A stretch of DNA of 27,908 bases from an uncultured bacterium (GCA_934871445.1 CAKXBD010000010.1:1-27908), one strand, 5' to 3'; positions 7,266-16,228 are shown, counted from the first letter of the stretch. The notes: a model not told the origin generated them from the sequence alone. A program made the numbers and translations.

Positions 7266-9314
7266 ATGAACAAATACGAGTATGTAAACGTTCAGATGGG
7301 TACTTTCAACGCTAGACGTTTTTCTGCGGGCAATGTATTGCCCATAGCGTCGGTGCCGCACGGTATGGCTTCGTTTACCATACAGAACGAAAAATCCGCG
7401 GGGAGTTGGTTCTATTCTCCCTATTCCAAGAGCTTTGAGGGGCTTCGGCTCACACATCAACCCTCTCCGTGGGTGGGGGATTACGGTTATTTGATCATTA
7501 CGGGGCAGAGGGGGCCGCTCTATTTCGACGAGGAGCGCCGCTGGTCCTCCTACGATAATGAAAATTGCGTCTTTCAGCCGGCATATATAAAAGGCTATGT
7601 ACGCAGGGATCGCTATACCTTTGAGCTCTCGCCTACAAACAGCGGAGCGGTTTTTCGCTTTTCCTTTTCGGAGGAGGGGGAAAATCGTATCAATTTCATC
7701 GGAGACGGAAAGACGGTCTTTGAATATGACGAAAGGAGCGGTTTTGTGACGGGATATACGACTTCTTGTTCACACGCCGTACGATTCGGGGAATTGCGGC
7801 AATATTTTGCCGTGAAAACGGACGTTCCGTTTTCCGTGGAGCGCGGAGAAAATGCGCTTTCGCTGACGATGCGCGCAAAGGTGGCGGAATGTCGGTTCGC
7901 GACGTCGTTTTTGTCCGCGGAGCAGGCAAAGCTCAATTATGCGCGCGAGCTTGAAAACCGCACGCTGGAAGAAGTCCGCGCGGCGGGGGAAGCGGAATGG
8001 GAGGAGTATTTATCCCGAATCGACATAGAGGATAAGGACGAGGAGCGCAAAGCAGTCTTTTATACGTGTATGTACCGCGCCTTTCTGTGGCCGAGAAAAT
8101 TTCATGAGACGGATGCGGAGGGAAAAATCCGCCATTTGAATTTAGAAACGGGAAAGCCGGCGGACGGCGTATTATATGTGGATAACGGTTTTTGGGACAC
8201 CTATCGGACGCTGTATCCCTATCTTTCTATTATCGATACAAAATTGTATGCGGAAATGGCGGAGGGCTACTATCATTATTATGAGGACAGCGGCTGGCTG
8301 CCGAAGTGGCTTTGTCCCGACAATTTCAACTGTATGCCGGGCATGCTGGTAGAAGCGACGATGGCCGATGCGGTAGTCAAGGAGATTGTGGGCGGAGAGC
8401 TTTCGGAAAAGATTTTTCAGGCGCTTTTGCACGACGGGGAGAGCTTTTCCGGCGAAGCGGGCGTAGGAAGAGTCGCCGCGGAGGAATACAGAGCGCTCGG
8501 ATATGTGCCGTATACCGCGGCGAAAGAGAGCGTCAATGAAACTCTGGATTGCTGCTATGGAGATTATTGCATCGCCAAAGCGGCGGAAAAATTGGGCCAT
8601 GGCGAAGATGCCGAAAAGTATTTCCGCTATGCGAAGAATTATCGGAACTTATTCGATAAGGAGACGGGGTTCATGCGCGGCAGGGACGAAAAGGGGCGCT
8701 TCCGCGACGAGGTTTTCGACTGCTACGCATGGGGTCGGGATTATACGGAGGGTTCGGCGTGGCAGAGCTCTTTTGCCGTCTATCACGATATTTCGGGGTT
8801 GAACGACTTATACGGCGGGAAGCTGGCGGAAAAAATCGACGAAATGCTGACCGCGCCGCGCTATTATTCCATCGGCGGATATAACGGGGAAATTCATGAA
8901 ATGAGCGAGCTCGCGGACGCGGATTTCGGACAATGCGCCATTTCTAATCAGCCCTGCTTTCACGTTCCGTATATTTACAGCGAATTGGGCGACGTAAAAA
9001 AGACGGCGGAGCTCGTGGCAAGGCTGATGACGGCCTTTCATAACACCGTCGACGGATTTCCGGGAGATGAGGATAACGGCACAATGGCGGCATGGGTGAT
9101 TTTGAGCTGTCTCGGATTTTATCAGATGTGCCCTTCCCGTCCCGATTTCACCATGAGTCTGCCTCTGTTCGACAAAGCGACCGTACGTCTGGCGAACGGT
9201 CGGACGCTGCTTATCGAAAAAGCGGCTTTTGACGCGGAGAACATGCACAATAAAATCGGGTATGAAGAATTGATGCAGGGCGGCAGCTTGGCGGAAATTG
9301 CTCGCAGAAAATAG
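7266..9314 (+). CDS. GH92-family alpha-mannosidase, cytoplasmic
   Basis: GH92 enzymes are calcium-dependent inverting exo-alpha-mannosidases that trim mannose from N-glycans or mannans. The 682-aa protein shows the family order. An N-terminal beta-sandwich opens with VQMGTFNARRFSAGNVLPIASVPHGM (compare the usual V-P-F-G-M motif) and has a diverged counterpart of GFSHTHLSG (FEGLRLTHQPSPWVGDYGYL). The (alpha/alpha)6 domain has YTEGSAWQSSFAVYHD, where Glu495 is the likely general acid. The C-terminal signature is GFPGDEDNGTMAAWVILSCLGFY; Asp601 and Asp603 match the catalytic-base region, where most members read GNED. It is somewhat shorter than typical members (about 720-770 aa) and has no signal peptide, so it should act on imported oligosaccharides. 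AGAGGA precedes the ATG. It is the first gene of an operon with the GxGYxYP protein and a LacI-type regulator. The family is firm; linkage specificity is not readable. Confidence 0.88.
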   Translation: MNKYEYVNVQMGTFNARRFSAGNVLPIASVPHGMASFTIQNEKSAGSWFYSPYSKSFEGLRLTHQPSPWVGDYGYLIITGQRGPLYFDEERRWSSYDNENCVFQPAYIKGYVRRDRYTFELSPTNSGAVFRFSFSEEGENRINFIGDGKTVFEYDERSGFVTGYTTSCSHAVRFGELRQYFAVKTDVPFSVERGENALSLTMRAKVAECRFATSFLSAEQAKLNYARELENRTLEEVRAAGEAEWEEYLSRIDIEDKDEERKAVFYTCMYRAFLWPRKFHETDAEGKIRHLNLETGKPADGVLYVDNGFWDTYRTLYPYLSIIDTKLYAEMAEGYYHYYEDSGWLPKWLCPDNFNCMPGMLVEATMADAVVKEIVGGELSEKIFQALLHDGESFSGEAGVGRVAAEEYRALGYVPYTAAKESVNETLDCCYGDYCIAKAAEKLGHGEDAEKYFRYAKNYRNLFDKETGFMRGRDEKGRFRDEVFDCYAWGRDYTEGSAWQSSFAVYHDISGLNDLYGGKLAEKIDEMLTAPRYYSIGGYNGEIHEMSELADADFGQCAISNQPCFHVPYIYSELGDVKKTAELVARLMTAFHNTVDGFPGDEDNGTMAAWVILSCLGFYQMCPSRPDFTMSLPLFDKATVRLANGRTLLIEKAAFDAENMHNKIGYEELMQGGSLAEIARRK

Positions 9315-9323
9315 AGGGAAAGT

Positions 9324-10796
9324 ATGACGAACGTTATCCGCACGGAAGGGTTGACGGAAGAAGAACTAGCATTGGCGCAGTTTATGCAGGGGACGCTGAA
9401 CCGCGGAGCGCGGCGCGTCTATATCGGTGCAAAATATTATATGGATTACCTCTCGGACGAGCATGAATTTTGCTCCGTGTGGGAGCTTCTCGAAAAGACG
9501 TCGGGCGAGTTTGAAGGGCTGGCGGTATACGATTACGCGCCGGGAGATGAGTCGATCAATCTCGCGGCGACGGCCTGTGCGGCCTCCCGACTTCTGGGGA
9601 TTCCGCGCACTCTCTTGGCACGAGTCGGAAAATACGGATTGCCGGTGGAGTTTGACGCGGCAAATTTCAAGGGTACGCCCGCGGAGCGTCAACGTGCCGT
9701 ATGGTTGAAATTTCGGGACAGACTTCGGCGGGACTGCCTCGTGCATCAGGTGACGGAAAAGGAGGGCTTTCGCAATCGTCTGAGGGATTTTTCCGTTTGG
9801 CGCGGTGCATTTACTTTTTTTGCCCGCCCCGATACGGACGAGAAATTTTTGTCCGAAGTGCTCGCGTGGGCGGATAAAAATGTGCCCGTATACGGCTGGA
9901 CGACGGATGAGATTGAGTTTGTCGCCGCGCTCTCCCGCTTCGGAGACTATCTCATTCCCTGCGATTGGTCGTTCAATCATAGCTATCTATACCGCGAAAA
10001 GCCCGTTTTTCTGCGCCAAAAAAGGCATTATTCAAAATGCCGCGCAGACGAAAAAAAGCATTATATTGCATTCGTCGTCAGCGACGGGGATAATGTTCAA
10101 TGGCTGGAACGCGGTTTCGCCCGCGAGAGCGTCTATGGACAGCGCCTGAGAGGAAAAAAGAATTATAAGGTGAGCTGGACGGCGGCGCCCATACTCACGC
10201 AGGTATGTCCCGAGGCTCTGGAAGGGATTTATACGCAAGCGGGAAAGGACGAATTTATCTGCGGAGTATCCGGAATCGGCTATACGAACTGTATGACTTA
10301 TCCCGAAGAATATCTCGAAGAATATGCCCGTCGGACGGCGGAGGGAATGTCTCGCGCGGATATGCGTATTTTAGCGCTTTTGGACAATCTCGCAAACTTG
10401 GGAACGGACGCGGAGAAAAGGCTTGAAACGTTCGCTGCTTTTCCGAATATCGACGGCGGGATATGGCAGTTGGACCCCGATCGCTATGAGGCGGGCGGCG
10501 GAAAAATTTTTTGGGCGAACGAAAAACCCTTCGTCAGCGTGGGAGTGTCCCTTTGGCACCCGTCGGGCGATCCCAAGGCGGTAACGAAGGAATGGCTGGA
10601 CGAAATCGCGGGAAAATTTGACGATCGTCCCGCGGATATTTATTCGGAAAAGGGATATACGGTCGTCAATGTCCACCCTTGGACGGTGAATATGGAAGCG
10701 CTCGACTATTTCGTTTCCCGTTTGGATAAACATATAAAAATCGTGACGGCGGGGGAACTCGTTTCGCTCGTCAAGGAATATGTGAGGAAAAAATGA
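9324..10796 (+). CDS. GxGYxYP-family protein, cytoplasmic (copy 1)
   Basis: Member of the GxGYxYP family (N- and C-terminal Pfam domains of that name), described only as putative glycoside hydrolases. The 490-aa protein has no signal peptide. The N-domain contains the shared pattern LTEEELALAQFMQGTLN. The core has HYIAFVVSDGDNVQW, with His246 and Ser253-Asp254-Gly255-Asp256-Asn257. The name motif is present as GIGYTNCMTYP (Gly317-Pro327), with four extra residues inside it. Further shared blocks are ADMRILALLDN, FWANEKPFVSVGVSLW and YTVVNVHPW. The acidic SDGDN motif is the best candidate for a metal- or catalytic site (inference). It starts nine bases after the GH92 stop and overlaps the LacI-type gene by ATGA, so it is co-translated with an intracellular mannosidase. 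That context suggests action on the same imported sugar. Confidence 0.85.
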   Translation: MTNVIRTEGLTEEELALAQFMQGTLNRGARRVYIGAKYYMDYLSDEHEFCSVWELLEKTSGEFEGLAVYDYAPGDESINLAATACAASRLLGIPRTLLARVGKYGLPVEFDAANFKGTPAERQRAVWLKFRDRLRRDCLVHQVTEKEGFRNRLRDFSVWRGAFTFFARPDTDEKFLSEVLAWADKNVPVYGWTTDEIEFVAALSRFGDYLIPCDWSFNHSYLYREKPVFLRQKRHYSKCRADEKKHYIAFVVSDGDNVQWLERGFARESVYGQRLRGKKNYKVSWTAAPILTQVCPEALEGIYTQAGKDEFICGVSGIGYTNCMTYPEEYLEEYARRTAEGMSRADMRILALLDNLANLGTDAEKRLETFAAFPNIDGGIWQLDPDRYEAGGGKIFWANEKPFVSVGVSLWHPSGDPKAVTKEWLDEIAGKFDDRPADIYSEKGYTVVNVHPWTVNMEALDYFVSRLDKHIKIVTAGELVSLVKEYVRKK

Positions 10797-11752
10797 TTAC
10801 TATCAACGATGTTGCAAAAAAATGCGGAGTGGCAAAATCCACCGTTTCCAATGCACTGACGGATAAAAAATACGTCAGTCCCGACCTCAAAAAGAAAATC
10901 ATGGACGCTTGTAAAGAATTGGATTTTCAGCCGAATTTTTATGCTTCCACCCTCTCCCGCGGCCGCACGAATATCGTCGCGCTGGTGCTCGAAGAGGACA
11001 GCGATGTCAAATATAGGGGCTTCTATACCGACCTCATCGTTTCCTGCCTGCGTACCGCCGCGAAAAAGGGAAAACATCTCCTCGTATACAGCGGCCTCGA
11101 TAAAAGCTCGGTTTTGACAATGCTCAAACGGGATAAAGCACCCATCGACGGCGCCGTTGTCATGACGCCGCTCGTAGATGACGCCCGCATTTCTCAGCTC
11201 GAAAAACAACGTATCCCCTGCGTCATTATCGGCCGCCCCGCCGCGGCCGTCGGAATTAGCTATGTGGACATCGATAACGTTAAAATGGTCTCCGACGTCG
11301 TGAAACGGCTCTACAAACAGGGCTGGCACAGACTTTGCCTCATCAACAGCGAAAAGGATAAAACCATTTCCATAGACCGCGCCGCGGGCTTTTCCAAAGC
11401 CCTCTCCGCCTTCGGAGAGACGAATTTCCAAATCGTCTATACCTCCGCCTGTACGGAGGAGGAAGGCTGCCGCTGCGCGGCCCCCTTTATGGAGCGGGAA
11501 ACGGCCTTCGTCGTCTCCGACGGGACCGTGGCTCGGGGCGTCGCTCGTGCGGCGCGCTCCGCAGGGCTTGACCCTCTTTCCGATATTAAAATTTATTCCC
11601 TCGGCGAGGACGATGCCGGAGCGGACGTCTCTTGGGAATATGCCCGTCAGGATTATGTCAAATTGGGCGAAATTGCCGTGAATACTCTCCTCGACGAAAT
11701 CGAGGGCGATACAAGCGTTAAAAAAATTTGTACCGATTATTATACCGTCTGA
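10793..11752 (+). CDS. LacI-family transcriptional regulator (glycan locus)
   Basis: The 319-aa protein has the LacI layout. The helix-turn-helix is at 1-25 (MITINDVAKKCGVAKSTVSNA), with a hinge region to about 60 (FQPNFYASTLSRGR). A type-I periplasmic-binding-like effector domain covers about 60-319 (IVALVLEED, APIDGAVVMTP, PCVIIGRP, AFVVSDGT, IKIYSLGED). Its ATG overlaps the stop of the preceding gene (ATGA, 10793-10796), so its level follows expression of the GH92 operon. Likely targets are the promoter at 7172 and the one at 11798, both of which carry the same AAAAAC-R-GTTTT dyad. The effector is probably a mannose-containing sugar, by context only. No convincing terminator is seen after it. 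Confidence 0.9.
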   Translation: MITINDVAKKCGVAKSTVSNALTDKKYVSPDLKKKIMDACKELDFQPNFYASTLSRGRTNIVALVLEEDSDVKYRGFYTDLIVSCLRTAAKKGKHLLVYSGLDKSSVLTMLKRDKAPIDGAVVMTPLVDDARISQLEKQRIPCVIIGRPAAAVGISYVDIDNVKMVSDVVKRLYKQGWHRLCLINSEKDKTISIDRAAGFSKALSAFGETNFQIVYTSACTEEEGCRCAAPFMERETAFVVSDGTVARGVARAARSAGLDPLSDIKIYSLGEDDAGADVSWEYARQDYVKLGEIAVNTLLDEIEGDTSVKKICTDYYTV

Positions 11753-11797
11753 TTTTTTAACTTTTTTGAAAATTCAAGAAAATTTTTCTAAAACCTA

Positions 11798-11826
11798 TTG
11801 ACAAGGAACAAAATCCGTGTTACAAT
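11798..11826 (+). promoter_or_regulatory. Promoter of the surface lipoprotein/ABC importer operon
   Basis: TTGACA (11798-11803), 17 bases, TACAAT (11821-11826) preceded by TG one base upstream (extended -10). Initiation is expected near 11833, leaving a leader of about 350 nt. The AT dyads at 11777-11789 and 11833-11849 flank the promoter. Confidence 0.85.
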
Positions 11827-11834
11827 AAGGACAG

Positions 11835-11849
11835 AAAAACAGTTTTCTA
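11835..11849 (+). promoter_or_regulatory. Candidate LacI operator (site B) at the transcription start
   Basis: AAAAACAGTTTTCTA lies at the predicted transcription start of the surface-lipoprotein promoter. It differs by one central base from site C (12064-12080) and is closely similar to site A at 7153. A repressor bound here would block initiation. Confidence 0.4.
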
Positions 11850-11866
11850 TGTTTTTTTAGAAAAAA

Positions 11867-11911
11867 TAAATGGGGACGTCCCCATTTACGTAATACAGCG
11901 TATTACGTAAA
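11867..11911. repeat. Two overlapping perfect inverted repeats
   Basis: The first is a 22-bp uninterrupted palindrome (11867-11888; each half TAAATGGGGAC or its complement). The second is a 12-bp stem (TTTACGTAATAC, 11885-11896, with 11900-11911) closed by a 3-nt AGC loop. They share bases 11885-11888, so in RNA they compete at their margin. No T-run follows on the + strand; on the minus strand the first palindrome is followed by TTTTTTC. The pair could be an RNA switch or processing element, a protein-binding site, or a REP-like interspersed repeat. Confidence 0.7.
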
Positions 11912-12063
11912 AAAACTTATCGGGGAAAGATGAGCGGCGGCGCGGGAACGCCGCGCAAGATGGAGTGTCGTTCGGAATCTTTTGGAAAAGAAAGAACAGA
12001 ATCGTTGTGTCGTGAGTTACAGCAAAGACGCAAGTCGGGCGCTCCGTTTTATTTTTCCTTGTC

Positions 12064-12080
12064 AAAAAAACGGTTTTCTA
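12064..12080 (+). promoter_or_regulatory. Candidate LacI operator (site C)
   Basis: AAAAAAACGGTTTTCTA matches site A at 7153-7171 except for two fewer T. It lies in the leader, about 230 bases downstream of the promoter start. There is a TTGTCA just before it but no good -10, so it may act as an auxiliary (looping or roadblock) operator. Confidence 0.4.
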
Positions 12081-12180
12081 ACAAGATTGTAACGGAGAGA
12101 TATTTTTGGTGTGAAAGAAAATATCCGTCCGAAGCAAAAAAAATGCGCAGGACGCGCAAAAGGGAGGAATTTGTAGCATT

Positions 12181-15100
12181 ATGAAACGAATAGGAACGGT
12201 TTTCGGTTTTGTATTTGTTTTGTGTGCGGCGATGGGATTTGCCGCATGTTCGCAGAAGGTTTCGGACAGCGACAGCAGCGGCGGAGCCGAGGGAACAAAG
12301 GCGAAAATTCTCATCGCGGGACAGACGGCGGACGAGGACGGCGTTTATTCCCTGACGCTGGAAGAGGAGGCGAAGGGGACGTATACGCTCGTCGTGGGGA
12401 CGTTGACCGATTATGCCTTTACGGTAGCCGTAGCGGATACGAAGGTCGTTTCCGCCTCGGTCACGGAGACGACGCTGACGCTCGAAGCGCTGTCGGCGGG
12501 CAGCACTTCGGTGACGATTTCGGAGTCGTCGGAAAAGGCGGAGGACGTGAATATTCAGGTGACCGTGACCGCGAAGGGCGAAGAAACGGTGGCGCCCACG
12601 GGGCTGAGCGTGAGCAATCTCGCGGACGACAGCGGCGCGGGAGAAGCGGACGACCCCTATTCGGTGAAATTTTCCGCCGGAAAGCAATCGGTACATAGTT
12701 TGGTCGTGAGACCGTCGGATGCAGATAAAGCCTTCACCTGGACGGTGGGGACTTTGTCGGAAGGTACATTTACAGAAAACAGCGGACTCGACCTCACCGC
12801 CGAGCAGAGCGGCAATACGCTGACGCTCTCTTCTTCTACGGCGGGGGAATATGCGCTCCGCGGCAAGGCGAACACGGGCGATTTGACCGTCTATTTCCGC
12901 GTGACGGTAGAGGAATATACCGAGCTTACGGGAATTACCGCGAATCTGCCCGAGAGCGAGGAGGAGGGCTACGACTATTATTTCAAGACGGCGAAGGGTA
13001 CCTCTTGGAATATGACGGACGGCATGGCGGGGCGCGGAGAGGCGCTCTTGAACGGGAGCGTCATGGGCGGCGCGCAGGCTCCGCTCAATCTGACCTACTA
13101 TGCGTCCCTTTACAAGATGACGTTTACACCCGTTCCTGCGGAAGCGACGGATACCACGTGGACGATACAGGCGGATAAAGAGGGAATTTTCACTTTGAGT
13201 CCGGACGGAAATTGGACGGCGGACGCGGCGGGAACGGCCGTGCTCACGGTGTCCAATACTTCCGGAGAGGCGGAAATAAAAATCAAAGTAGAGGTCGTAG
13301 ATACGCTGTATAACGGCGTTTTGAAGAGCGAATTCGATTCCATGACTGCGGATACTGAGGTGAATTGGAATTTCGACTCGAATCCCGACGATTTGGATTA
13401 TACGCAGGGGCTTCTCGGAGATTGGAGGCTCGTAATGAACAAAACTACGGCCAATCCCGACGGTGACGACGGCAATCAGAAGATTTTCTATCTCGGCACC
13501 GCAGATCGCATTTACGGGGTGTGTCTGGAAACCCGAATCGATTCTTCGATGGGACTTTCCGCGGGGGAAGTGACGGCTTTGACTTGGACGAAGGCGCATA
13601 TTCCCGCGACGGCTACGACGATGACGGTAGCAATCGGCAACAATGACAAGACGTTCGGCAGTTATCGTATCACGTTGGTGAAGGCGGACGGCACTGCAAA
13701 GTGCATTACTGACGGCTGGGTATTGAAGAGCAAACCTTTGGACGACGGCAAGCCGTATGCGGATTACCAAATTCCCGACGACTTTAAGGATTCCGACGTC
13801 GCAATCGTCATCGAGACCGCTTTGGCGCAGACGGACAACAACTGCGAACTGCATTTCAAGGGGCTTTGGATAAACAGCTATAAGGCCGTGGAAAGCGTTT
13901 CTCTTGCGAGTGACAAGGCCTCCGTGGGGCAAGGCGGCACCTATACCATAAATGCGACTGTGACCCCTTCCGATGCGTCCTATAAGACTTTGACGTATAC
14001 GCTTGCGGATGCTCCCGAAGGAGGAGAGGACGGAATTGCTATTTCGAGCGCGGGCGTTATTTCTATCGCCACAGATGCGCCCGTCGGGGAATATAAAATC
14101 GTAGTGGCATCTACGGATAATCCGAAAGCGACTGCGGAATTTACGCTCACGGTGACACAATATACTGCATTGACGAAATTTGACGGCGGGCTTTACCTCG
14201 GAGAGCGGGAAATCCATTACGGTGCGGATACGCTGTCGGGTGCGACGATTGCCGCCACGTTCGACGAGGACGGGATTTATACGGATAAAGCGCTTGAGTT
14301 CAGGTTTACGGCAAATGAAAATGCGTCCGTGACGACCTATAAAGTAGCGATGGGCACCGATGGAGTAGTCGCTTTTGAAAACGGAGAATTTTTGTTTATC
14401 GGAGCGGGAACGACGACGGTCACGATTGCGCCGGACGACAATCCCGACCTTGCGATTTCCTTCACGGTCACGGTGAGCGCGTACAATGCGGACGAATCGT
14501 TGATTGCGGGGACGAACGTCACCAAAACTTCCGCAGCCATGTTGAGCGCAGATGACAGCGCAAGCTGGACAAACGCGGCGGGCTTGAAGAAATTTGTTTT
14601 CAATACCGTAGATAAGAGACATCCAAACGCGAAATGGAATACCGACGGCGATGCGATACAGTTTGAAAATCATGTCGTTCAGGCGAATAGTCAAAACCCC
14701 GTCAATATCGGCTATAACCTCATTTCCGTCGGGAAGGATATGAAATATTTGAACTTCAAGGTACACGGTCACAGCGACGACAGATACCTCGAAAGCAGCA
14801 ATATCCGCGTGCGCGTCGCCTATCTCGAAGGAGAGAACTGGACTGTGGATATGCTCCTCGATTGGACGACGATCGCCAACCGCTGGAAGCAAAAAGAGGA
14901 ATGGTATACGCTCTCCCTCGACGTGAGCGCCTATGCGGGAAGAAATATCCTCGTGCTGTTTGAAATGGTAGGCGGCTTACAGAATAACGGCAACTTCCCG
15001 AAGGATTCCGATTCCGCGGCGGGCGGATACCTGTATCTCAGCGGAATCACCCTTTCGGCGGAAATGCCCGAAGGAGCAATCCCCGCGCCTGACGGCGAAG

Positions 15101-16212
15101 TGGAAGCCGACTATAATACGTATAGAATGTATGCGAATGCCTCCCTTGCGGCCGACGGCTGGACGATGAGCGCTTCGGGAAAGGGCGGAGACGGAAAAGG
15201 GTCGTATACTGCCGAGGGCGTATATGCGCCGCTCACGCTCACCTATACGGGTTCTTTGAGCGAAAAGGTGTCTCTGCAATTGACGACAACGACATTTTAC
15301 AGCAATACGACGGCGGCCGCGCTGTATCCTTGGGGCGTATTCCCCGCTTTGAACAACGGAGAAACGGGCGAAATTCAGCTCTCTTCCTCCGACGAGACGA
15401 TTTTCACCGTCGCAAACGGCGCGATTACTCCCGTCAAGAACGGAACGGCAAAATTGCTCGTCAAAGCGTTGGCTTACGGAAGCAGCGATAAATATGTGAC
15501 CTTTGAAGTGACCGTGACCGTCTCCGCCGTGGAAACGGCAGTGACGGCAAACGAAACCGCCGCGACGATTGAGGCGGGCGGAAGCTATACTTTTGACTAT
15601 TATACGATTCCTGCGGAGCAGGAAACGCAGTTCTCCGTGACGGCAAAGCCCGAAACCGCAACAGACGCTTCCTATACGCTCGCGGACGGAAAGTTCACGG
15701 CGGCGGAAAATGCGCCCCTCGGCGATTATACCGTGCGCATTTCCTTAAAGGCTTCCCCCGAAGTGTATTGCGAAGTGAAAATTACCGTCGCAAAAGTAAC
15801 TTCTTGGGAAAATAAGGCCGCTATTCTCGACGAATATACGGGCTGGAAGATAACGGGCGACTGGGATTCCGGCGTCGGAGAGGGCGCGGATATTCGTAAC
15901 ACGGGCTACCTTTCCAAGACGGTGGATTTGACGGGACTCAAAACGCTGACGGTTAACGCGCGGGTATTCGTCCGCGAAAATGAAACCAATCCGAAAATGT
16001 ATGTCGCCGTCATGGTGGACGGTCAGGCGGTTCGGATTCGGGCGGCCGGCGCGACAGAGGATACCGTAGAGCTGGATACGACCGACAAGAAATACGAAAC
16101 TCCGCAGGCATATACCTACGACCTTTCGGCTTATGCGGGAAAGAAAATAGAAATCCGTATCGGCGTGGATCAAGGTTCGCACTGCGTCATTACGAGCATA
16201 GCTTTAAGCTGA
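12181..16212 (+). CDS. Large modular surface lipoprotein with Ig-like and jelly-roll domains
   Basis: A 1343-aa exported protein. A lipoprotein signal peptide (1-22, lipobox FAAC, Cys23) is followed by a Ser/Asp-rich linker. The rest reads as beta modules. Ig-like (BIG2-type) segments lie at about 40-130, 137-245, 248-375, 567-660, 661-767, 975-1116 and 1117-1203, several ending in a typical F-x-V-T-V strand (for example AEFTLTVTQY, ISFTVTVSAY). Three longer jelly-roll-like segments lie at about 376-566, 768-965 and 1206-1343; the last two share a YTLSLDVSAYAGRNILVLF / YTYDLSAYAGKKIEIRI motif typical of carbohydrate-binding folds. I see no catalytic signature, LPXTG or S-layer anchor. AGGGAGG lies upstream with a rather long 13-base spacing. 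It is the first gene before the ABC importer genes, so a glycan-binding surface scaffold feeding the importer is the best guess. Domain boundaries are approximate. Confidence 0.8.
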   Translation: MKRIGTVFGFVFVLCAAMGFAACSQKVSDSDSSGGAEGTKAKILIAGQTADEDGVYSLTLEEEAKGTYTLVVGTLTDYAFTVAVADTKVVSASVTETTLTLEALSAGSTSVTISESSEKAEDVNIQVTVTAKGEETVAPTGLSVSNLADDSGAGEADDPYSVKFSAGKQSVHSLVVRPSDADKAFTWTVGTLSEGTFTENSGLDLTAEQSGNTLTLSSSTAGEYALRGKANTGDLTVYFRVTVEEYTELTGITANLPESEEEGYDYYFKTAKGTSWNMTDGMAGRGEALLNGSVMGGAQAPLNLTYYASLYKMTFTPVPAEATDTTWTIQADKEGIFTLSPDGNWTADAAGTAVLTVSNTSGEAEIKIKVEVVDTLYNGVLKSEFDSMTADTEVNWNFDSNPDDLDYTQGLLGDWRLVMNKTTANPDGDDGNQKIFYLGTADRIYGVCLETRIDSSMGLSAGEVTALTWTKAHIPATATTMTVAIGNNDKTFGSYRITLVKADGTAKCITDGWVLKSKPLDDGKPYADYQIPDDFKDSDVAIVIETALAQTDNNCELHFKGLWINSYKAVESVSLASDKASVGQGGTYTINATVTPSDASYKTLTYTLADAPEGGEDGIAISSAGVISIATDAPVGEYKIVVASTDNPKATAEFTLTVTQYTALTKFDGGLYLGEREIHYGADTLSGATIAATFDEDGIYTDKALEFRFTANENASVTTYKVAMGTDGVVAFENGEFLFIGAGTTTVTIAPDDNPDLAISFTVTVSAYNADESLIAGTNVTKTSAAMLSADDSASWTNAAGLKKFVFNTVDKRHPNAKWNTDGDAIQFENHVVQANSQNPVNIGYNLISVGKDMKYLNFKVHGHSDDRYLESSNIRVRVAYLEGENWTVDMLLDWTTIANRWKQKEEWYTLSLDVSAYAGRNILVLFEMVGGLQNNGNFPKDSDSAAGGYLYLSGITLSAEMPEGAIPAPDGEVEADYNTYRMYANASLAADGWTMSASGKGGDGKGSYTAEGVYAPLTLTYTGSLSEKVSLQLTTTTFYSNTTAAALYPWGVFPALNNGETGEIQLSSSDETIFTVANGAITPVKNGTAKLLVKALAYGSSDKYVTFEVTVTVSAVETAVTANETAATIEAGGSYTFDYYTIPAEQETQFSVTAKPETATDASYTLADGKFTAAENAPLGDYTVRISLKASPEVYCEVKITVAKVTSWENKAAILDEYTGWKITGDWDSGVGEGADIRNTGYLSKTVDLTGLKTLTVNARVFVRENETNPKMYVAVMVDGQAVRIRAAGATEDTVELDTTDKKYETPQAYTYDLSAYAGKKIEIRIGVDQGSHCVITSIALS

Positions 16213-16228
16213 ATTTAAGGCAAAGAGG

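Larger units (their letters stand above)
11753..12180 (+). other. Structured leader region before the surface lipoprotein gene
   Basis: This 428-base gap holds a promoter (11798-11826), an upstream AT dyad AGAAAA-T-TTTTCT (11777-11789), two operator-like sites and three consecutive hairpins. The hairpins are a perfect palindrome at 11867-11888, a 12-bp stem at 11885-11911, and GCGGCG/CGCCGC at 11937-11942/11949-11954. An 84-codon open frame (11930-12184) begins ten bases after GGGGA-like sequence and ends in an ATGA overlap with the lipoprotein start. Its Arg/Lys-rich product resembles nothing I know and it is probably not a real gene, though a coupled leader peptide cannot be excluded. Confidence 0.6.

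Noticed and set aside
11861..11911. Palindromes as an intrinsic terminator on the minus strand
   Set aside because: The first palindrome is followed by T-rich sequence on that strand, but there is no minus-strand gene to end here.
12049..14892. 947-codon open frame on the minus strand
   Set aside because: It lies fully antisense to the well-formed lipoprotein gene and leader. The product is Arg/His-rich with no domains, and it is kept open by the codon bias of the + strand gene.
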